Part shown: positions 5,743-8,786 of the stretch, one piece after another
Layout: each line of letters starts with the position of its first letter
Numbering within the stretch: position 1 is the stretch's first letter
DNA from: Kmv42 sp040757455
GTDB lineage: Bacteria; Nitrospirota; Thermodesulfovibrionia; Thermodesulfovibrionales; SM23-35
Length of the DNA stretch: 8,786 nt
Assembly: GCA_040757455.1 (NCBI GenBank)
Contig: JBFLXE010000115.1
Span: 1-8,786, forward strand
Direction: 5' to 3'
The notes under the pieces: model-generated
Database searches by the model: none
Seen by the model: only the letters and a program-made list of their open reading frames with translations
What the model was told of the DNA's origin: nothing
Position numbers and translations under genes: made by a program

Positions 5743-7728
5743 TCAAAGCGCAACCGTTACCCCTCCGTATATAAAGCGGCCAGCTTGCGGGAAACCGTAA
5801 CTTTCTTCATAATCTTCATCAAAGACGTTATCTGCCCCAAGATAGAGATTCAAGCGACCTTTAAGCAAAGCTTGATCGAGTTTTAGATTGACCAGAGTAT
5901 AATCATTTAATTTTTTCTTTTCTACAGGAGTTGTCCTTGAATAAAAAACCTGGTCGGCCACATGCGAAACATTCATATATGCTGAAAGACCAAAATTGGA
6001 GGAATATTTACTTTCGAATGTGACTGTATGTTTAGGCCTGTACTGGAGTTCATCCCTTTCAGTGTTCGGGGACTCATCTTTTGTGTGTACGTATGTGTAG
6101 CCTGCCCTCAACAAAAGGTTCTTCACGTATCGGTTCTCTGCAGTCAATTCAAAACCTTTGAATTGGTATTCATTGAAGTTTACAAATTTATCGCTTACAG
6201 TCTCAACAAACTCAATATAATCGTCTACATCGATCAGGAAACCGGTTAGAGTAGCCTTACTGTTCCAGGGCAGTTTCTGCTCGATTCCAAGTTCATAATT
6301 GTTGGATTTTTCTGTTTTCAAATCAGGATCTCCTCTATCCGGATCAAAGAGCTGGCGAATGTCAGGAAACCGTATCTTCCTTGCGAATGATCCCCTTATC
6401 CGGGTATTCTCATGGATATCGTAATAGGCTCCTACGAGATAACTCCCCTCATTGTCGTCCCCTTCGTCCTTTTCCAGCCAATTGTGACCATAACCGAAAA
6501 CCAGGCCCAAATTCTTTAAGGGAACCACTTCATACTCGAGAGCTGCTGAATATACCTCAATATCTCTTTCGTCCTGTGTATCCACACGCCCGGTACGGTC
6601 TACATCGAACCCGTCGATCTCCCATTCTTCTTCTCTGCCTCTAAGCCCGAGTGTTAAAAAGCCTGCTGTCTTCAGATCATATGTTGTCTGTAAAGCAGCC
6701 CCTTTGATTCTTGTTTCGATATCATGGTGGAATGCGCCTCTTCGACTTATTGAGTCAAAATTGCCGTCGTCATACCGGTTCTCTTCCTCTGTCAATTGAT
6801 TAAAAAAGAGCCACGATCTCAGTCCGAAAGATCCGGGCAGATCATAGCTCAGTGAAAGATGCCCGGAATAACCTTCAAAATTATCCATTCGTTCAAATCT
6901 CTGCGGATTTGAAAAATTGTCCTGAGGAAAAATTGTGGTCGAAGGTTTGCCGAACTCCCCCTTAAGATAGTTAAAAACCGCTCCGATAAGCACTTTGTCA
7001 TTGGGAGCAAAATTTACATTTGCAAAGAAATTGCCTCTTCTTTTGTCACTATTTTCGCGGATGTCCCCATCTTCTTCGGGTGTTTCTTCAAAATCATCTG
7101 AGAGACGAAATCCATTCCTGTCGAGAATACTCCCGCTGAGGAAAAAATCAACCTTATCATGGACTCCGGAAAAATTAAAGCTGCCCAGATAATGATCTCC
7201 CTCTCCTGCCTCGTACAAGACCATGCCATGGACACCCTTCTTACCTCTTTTTGTGACGATGTTGATAACACCTCCAGGGCCTCCGTCTCCATAAAGCACC
7301 GAATGGGTACCGTAAGAAACTTTTATCTTCTCGATGCTCTCTGCAGGTATCAGACTGGGGTCAAAATTGCCATCAAAAGTGGAATTGAGAGGAATGCCAT
7401 CGAGAAGGAGAATAACGTGTCTCGAACGAAAACCCCTGAGATCCACCCGGGGAACCCCGTCAGCCCCCGTCCTCACATACATACCTGGCAACAACTCTAT
7501 TGCTTCATCCAGAGTCCTTGCTCCTTTACTTTCAATATCTTCTGCTGTAGTTTCTCGAACTGTCCCAATAGCCTCAACACCTTCTCTTTCAGCTTTTACC
7601 ACAACTTCACCGAGTGTATAGACATTAGTGTAACCCTCTTCCATTTGCGAATATGCAAGTTGAGGACTGGCTATCCACAGAGATAGCATTACAAACACGG
7701 CAAACAGCAAAAATTTTTTACCCCCCAT
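5743..7728 (-). CDS. TonB-dependent outer-membrane receptor
   Basis: A 661-aa energised outer-membrane transporter. The signal peptide (1-27) ends AYS before Gln28. A TonB-box-like strand, TLGEVVVKAE, sits at 38-47. The plug domain covers about 50-165 with ARTLDEAIELLPGMYVR, VDLRGFRSRHVILLLDGIPL, IEKIKVSYG and LYGDGGPGGVINIVTKRG. The remainder is a 22-strand-type barrel, including RKIRFPDIRQLFDPDRGDPDLKTEKS and the C-terminal signature NVFDEDYEESYGFPQAGRFIYGG. It ends in Leu rather than the usual Phe. Its length is similar to CirA/BtuB-type receptors. AGGAGG lies 6 nt before the ATG at 7728. It is the first gene of the minus-strand series, downstream of a long leader. Receptor sequence cannot name the ligand. 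Its neighbours suggest a tungstate or molybdate complex, for example a chelate; cobalamin or a siderophore remains possible, but no cobalamin riboswitch core is seen upstream. Confidence 0.93.
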   Translation of the reverse strand: MGGKKFLLFAVFVMLSLWIASPQLAYSQMEEGYTNVYTLGEVVVKAEREGVEAIGTVRETTAEDIESKGARTLDEAIELLPGMYVRTGADGVPRVDLRGFRSRHVILLLDGIPLNSTFDGNFDPSLIPAESIEKIKVSYGTHSVLYGDGGPGGVINIVTKRGKKGVHGMVLYEAGEGDHYLGSFNFSGVHDKVDFFLSGSILDRNGFRLSDDFEETPEEDGDIRENSDKRRGNFFANVNFAPNDKVLIGAVFNYLKGEFGKPSTTIFPQDNFSNPQRFERMDNFEGYSGHLSLSYDLPGSFGLRSWLFFNQLTEEENRYDDGNFDSISRRGAFHHDIETRIKGAALQTTYDLKTAGFLTLGLRGREEEWEIDGFDVDRTGRVDTQDERDIEVYSAALEYEVVPLKNLGLVFGYGHNWLEKDEGDDNEGSYLVGAYYDIHENTRIRGSFARKIRFPDIRQLFDPDRGDPDLKTEKSNNYELGIEQKLPWNSKATLTGFLIDVDDYIEFVETVSDKFVNFNEYQFKGFELTAENRYVKNLLLRAGYTYVHTKDESPNTERDELQYRPKHTVTFESKYSSNFGLSAYMNVSHVADQVFYSRTTPVEKKKLNDYTLVNLKLDQALLKGRLNLYLGADNVFDEDYEESYGFPQAGRFIYGGVTVAL

Positions 7729-7841
7729 AGTAATCCTCCTAAACAGGAATATTGTTGTCTCAATGAACAGCCGAGTATCTTTTTCTGCATAGAAAAAAAT
7801 TTTTTTATTCTTATGGATGAAGAAAAATACCCGCTAACAAT

Positions 7842-7945
7842 TTGTGCAGGGTTCTTATTTTGGTCTGACCTCAAGCCCATTGAAGTCTATGCCTGGGACC
7901 AATTGATAGGAACGTTATAAATAAATCCAGTAGAACCCTGCACAA
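7842..7945 (-). ncRNA. Candidate structured 5' leader (possible riboswitch) of the receptor operon
   Basis: The arms 7842-7855 (TTGTGCAGGGTTCT) and 7932-7945 (AGAACCCTGCACAA) are perfect reverse complements over 14 bp. Inside, on the minus strand, lie a 6-bp stem pairing 7897-7902 with 7860-7865 (TTGGTC/GACCAA) and, nested in it, an 8-bp stem pairing 7880-7887 with 7867-7874 (GACTTCAA/TTGAGGTC, one G-U) closed by a UGGGC loop. That loop could pair with a CCCA at 7894-7897. The element would lie in the leader made from the predicted promoter near 8020, ending 113 nt before the receptor start. It does not show a cobalamin riboswitch core, and I cannot match it to the molybdenum/tungsten cofactor riboswitch from memory. 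A DNA operator or a miniature transposon is the alternative, though no target-site duplication is obvious. Confidence 0.45.
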
Positions 7946-7953
7946 CATCCGTC

Positions 7954-7975
7954 CTGACACTTCAAAGTGGGTCAG
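7954..7975. promoter_or_regulatory. Interrupted palindrome downstream of the predicted operon start site
   Basis: CTGACACT...AGTG-GG-TCAG forms an 8-bp stem with a 2-nt bulge and a 4-nt loop; read as DNA it is CTGAC-N12-GTCAG. It would sit about 30-50 nt into the operon leader, directly before the 14-bp inverted repeat. It may be a second operator or a leader hairpin. Confidence 0.3.
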
Positions 7976-8008
7976 TAATTTTAAAAAAAATTTTTTTTAT
8001 ATTTCTTA

Positions 8009-8037
8009 AAAATAAGTTACCGTTCGACAAAAGTCAA
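8009..8037 (-). promoter_or_regulatory. Predicted sigma70-type promoter of the receptor/tup operon
   Basis: On the minus strand TTGACT (8037-8032) is separated by 17 nt from TATTTT (8014-8009), predicting a start near 8002 and a leader of about 270 nt. The -35 matches consensus at five of six bases and the -10 at four of six. An AT-rich TATAAA just downstream offers an alternative -10. Confidence 0.5.
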
Positions 8038-8050
8038 ACTCATAATATTC

Positions 8051-8074
8051 ATGAAGATAATTAATTATTTTCAT
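8051..8074. promoter_or_regulatory. 24-bp near-perfect palindrome, probable LysR-type operator
   Basis: The arms ATGAAgATAATT/AATTATtTTCAT pair at 11 of 12 positions around a centre at 8062.5. It lies between the two divergent -35 boxes, about 60 bp upstream of the predicted operon start and about 53 bp upstream of the predicted regulator start. Those are the positions expected for the recognition site of an autoregulated LysR-type protein. Confidence 0.55.
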
Positions 8075-8080
8075 TCTGCG

Positions 8081-8109
8081 TTGACAAGGTTGCTATTGCA
8101 ACTTAAAAT
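8081..8109 (+). promoter_or_regulatory. Sigma70-type promoter of the LysR-type regulator gene
   Basis: A perfect TTGACA (8081-8086), a 17-nt spacer and TAAAAT (8104-8109, five of six to consensus) predict a start near 8116, giving a 28-nt leader with AGGAG before the ATG. It is back-to-back with the operon promoter. Confidence 0.7.
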
Positions 8110-8143
8110 TGAAAAGATATGAAATACAGGGACAGGAGATTCC

Positions 8144-8786
8144 ATGGAAGACCACAGGCTTAGAGCTTTCTGTCTCGTTGTTGAGATGAGAAGTTTTTCA
8201 AAGGCGGCAGAGGCAAAGTTTATGACCCAGTCTGCCATGAGCCATCTCATAAGAAATCTTGAGGATGAACTGGGAATAAGACTCCTCACACGAAGAGGAA
8301 AAAAGATCGTGCTAACGAGAGCGGGAAGAATTTTTTATGAGCATGCAAAGGAGATACTCGAAAAATATAGTGAAATGCAGAACGACATGCACAGCCTTTC
8401 TCACAAAATAAAGGGTCCTTTACACGTTGGTGCCAGTACAACGGTAGCTTCCTATCTGATTTCGCAGGTCTTCTACAATTTTTCCCGAACTTATCCGGAA
8501 GTGCAGATTGAACTTTCAGTATCCAATACGGAAACTGTAATCAACAGCCTTTATGAGGGCGCAATAGAAATAGGCGTCGTTGAGGGAAAAATGAAAAACT
8601 CGAATGTATTTTTAGAGAAAATTGCAGAGGATGAGATAGTCATTGTAGCATCCGATGATAACCCCTTATTAAAAAAAAAGACCATCACGGCTCAGGATTT
8701 TGCGACACAAGTATTCATAATGCCGGAGGCAGGTTCAGGTATTAGAGAATTCATAGATGATTTTTTTCAGCGGGAAAAGATAGATG
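8144..8786 (+). CDS. LysR-type transcriptional regulator (partial, 3' end outside window)
   Basis: The first 214 codons of a LysR-type regulator. The N-terminal winged helix-turn-helix occupies about residues 4-63: FCLVVEMRSFSKAAEAKFMTQSAMSHLIRNLE, then DELGIRLLTRRGKKIVLTRAG. A linker helix follows (about 64-90). The substrate-binding fold then begins at GPLHVGASTTVASYLISQV, with YPEVQIELSVSNTETVINSL and EIGVVEGK, and runs off the edge; roughly 80-90 residues should be missing. The ATG at 8144 is preceded by AGGAG at 5 nt and by a strong promoter. The gene is divergent from the receptor/tup operon and shares a control region with a central palindrome, so it is the probable regulator of both itself and the operon. 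The effector cannot be read from the sequence; an oxyanion or a tungsten/molybdenum-linked metabolite would fit. The effector domain resembles CysB/CysL/YeiE-type members only in general form. Confidence 0.92.
   Translation, partial: MEDHRLRAFCLVVEMRSFSKAAEAKFMTQSAMSHLIRNLEDELGIRLLTRRGKKIVLTRAGRIFYEHAKEILEKYSEMQNDMHSLSHKIKGPLHVGASTTVASYLISQVFYNFSRTYPEVQIELSVSNTETVINSLYEGAIEIGVVEGKMKNSNVFLEKIAEDEIVIVASDDNPLLKKKTITAQDFATQVFIMPEAGSGIREFIDDFFQREKID

Larger units (their letters stand above)
1..8002 (-). other. Probable single operon: receptor, lipoprotein, tonB, tupA paralogue, remnant, tupA, porin, tupB
   Basis: All eight reading frames run in the same direction with gaps of 54, 32, 36, 22, 45, 19 and 90 nt, and no other promoter-sized gap occurs after 7728. 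Only the 90-nt gap before tupB contains a hairpin. The arrangement suggests co-transcription from the promoter near 8020, with possible partial termination before tupB. This is inferred from spacing alone. Confidence 0.7.
7729..8143. promoter_or_regulatory. 415-bp divergent control region between the receptor operon and the LysR-type gene
   Basis: No convincing gene lies in this AT-rich stretch. From left to right it contains the receptor ribosome binding site, an A7T7 tract (7793-7806), a perfect 14-bp inverted repeat enclosing 76 nt (7842-7945), a small interrupted palindrome (7954-7975), an A8T8 tract (7983-7998), a minus-strand promoter (8009-8037), a 24-bp near-palindrome (8051-8074), and a plus-strand promoter (8081-8109) with the regulator's ribosome binding site. 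The most important parts are listed separately. Confidence 0.8.

Noticed and set aside
5719..5752. Direct repeat TCAAAGCGCA at 5719-5728 and 5743-5752 around the receptor stop codon.
   Set aside because: It is only 10 bp with two copies, and the second copy spans the end of the receptor gene; most likely coincidence.
7813..7920. A 35-aa plus-strand frame beginning ATG at 7813 and ending TAA at 7920, with a fairly protein-like sequence.
   Set aside because: No ribosome binding site precedes it, it overlaps the inverted repeat whose structure better explains the sequence, and no family is recognisable.
7905..7925. ModE-type site around AACGTTATAAATAAAT.
   Set aside because: Only one half (CGTTATA) resembles the ModE palindrome; the matching second half is missing at the expected distance.
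7842..7945. Reading the 104-bp inverted-repeat element as a miniature transposon.
   Set aside because: No clear direct target-site duplication flanks it (the only candidates are self-palindromic), and its position in a regulatory leader gives a simpler explanation. A genome-wide copy count would decide.
7729..8143. Cobalamin riboswitch upstream of the receptor.
   Set aside because: The conserved core sequences of the cobalamin riboswitch are not visible on the minus strand.

Overview
The window looks like a chromosomal segment of a Gram-negative, probably anaerobic bacterium. It encodes an outer-membrane receptor, an outer-membrane porin, a TonB protein and periplasmic binding proteins. The moderate-to-low GC content and strong AGGAGG-type ribosome binding sites would suit a Desulfobacterota or Nitrospirota lineage. 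That placement is inference, because no rRNA or marker gene is present.

Layout: everything from 1 to 7728 is on the minus strand as a tightly packed series. In transcription order it holds a TonB-dependent outer-membrane receptor (7728-5743), a lipoprotein of about seven 26-residue repeats (5688-5074), a TonB protein (5041-4226), a TupA-like oxyanion-binding protein with no signal peptide (4189-3407), a short N-terminal remnant of a different binding protein (3384-3181), a conventional exported TupA (3135-2314), an OprO/OprP-type porin (2294-783) and a TupB permease (692 to beyond the left edge). Gaps between genes are 19-54 nt, except for 90 nt with a hairpin before tupB. A LysR-type regulator (8144 to beyond the right edge) is divergently transcribed.

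The control region between them (7729-8143) is information-rich. It has back-to-back sigma70-like promoters with a near-perfect 24-bp palindrome centred between their -35 boxes, which is a likely LysR-type operator. The receptor operon also appears to have an unusually long leader of about 270 nt. That leader contains a perfect 14-bp inverted repeat enclosing a nested, possibly cloverleaf or pseudoknot-like structure, making it a candidate cis-regulatory RNA.

Taken together, the cluster reads as one envelope-spanning acquisition system. It combines active TonB-driven uptake and passive porin uptake across the outer membrane, periplasmic capture by TupA, and import by TupB with an ATPase expected just outside the window. 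TupA/TupB homology points to tungstate, with molybdate or vanadate as alternatives. Coupling a dedicated receptor and TonB to a Tup system is the most notable biological proposal here. No exbB/exbD is visible in the window.
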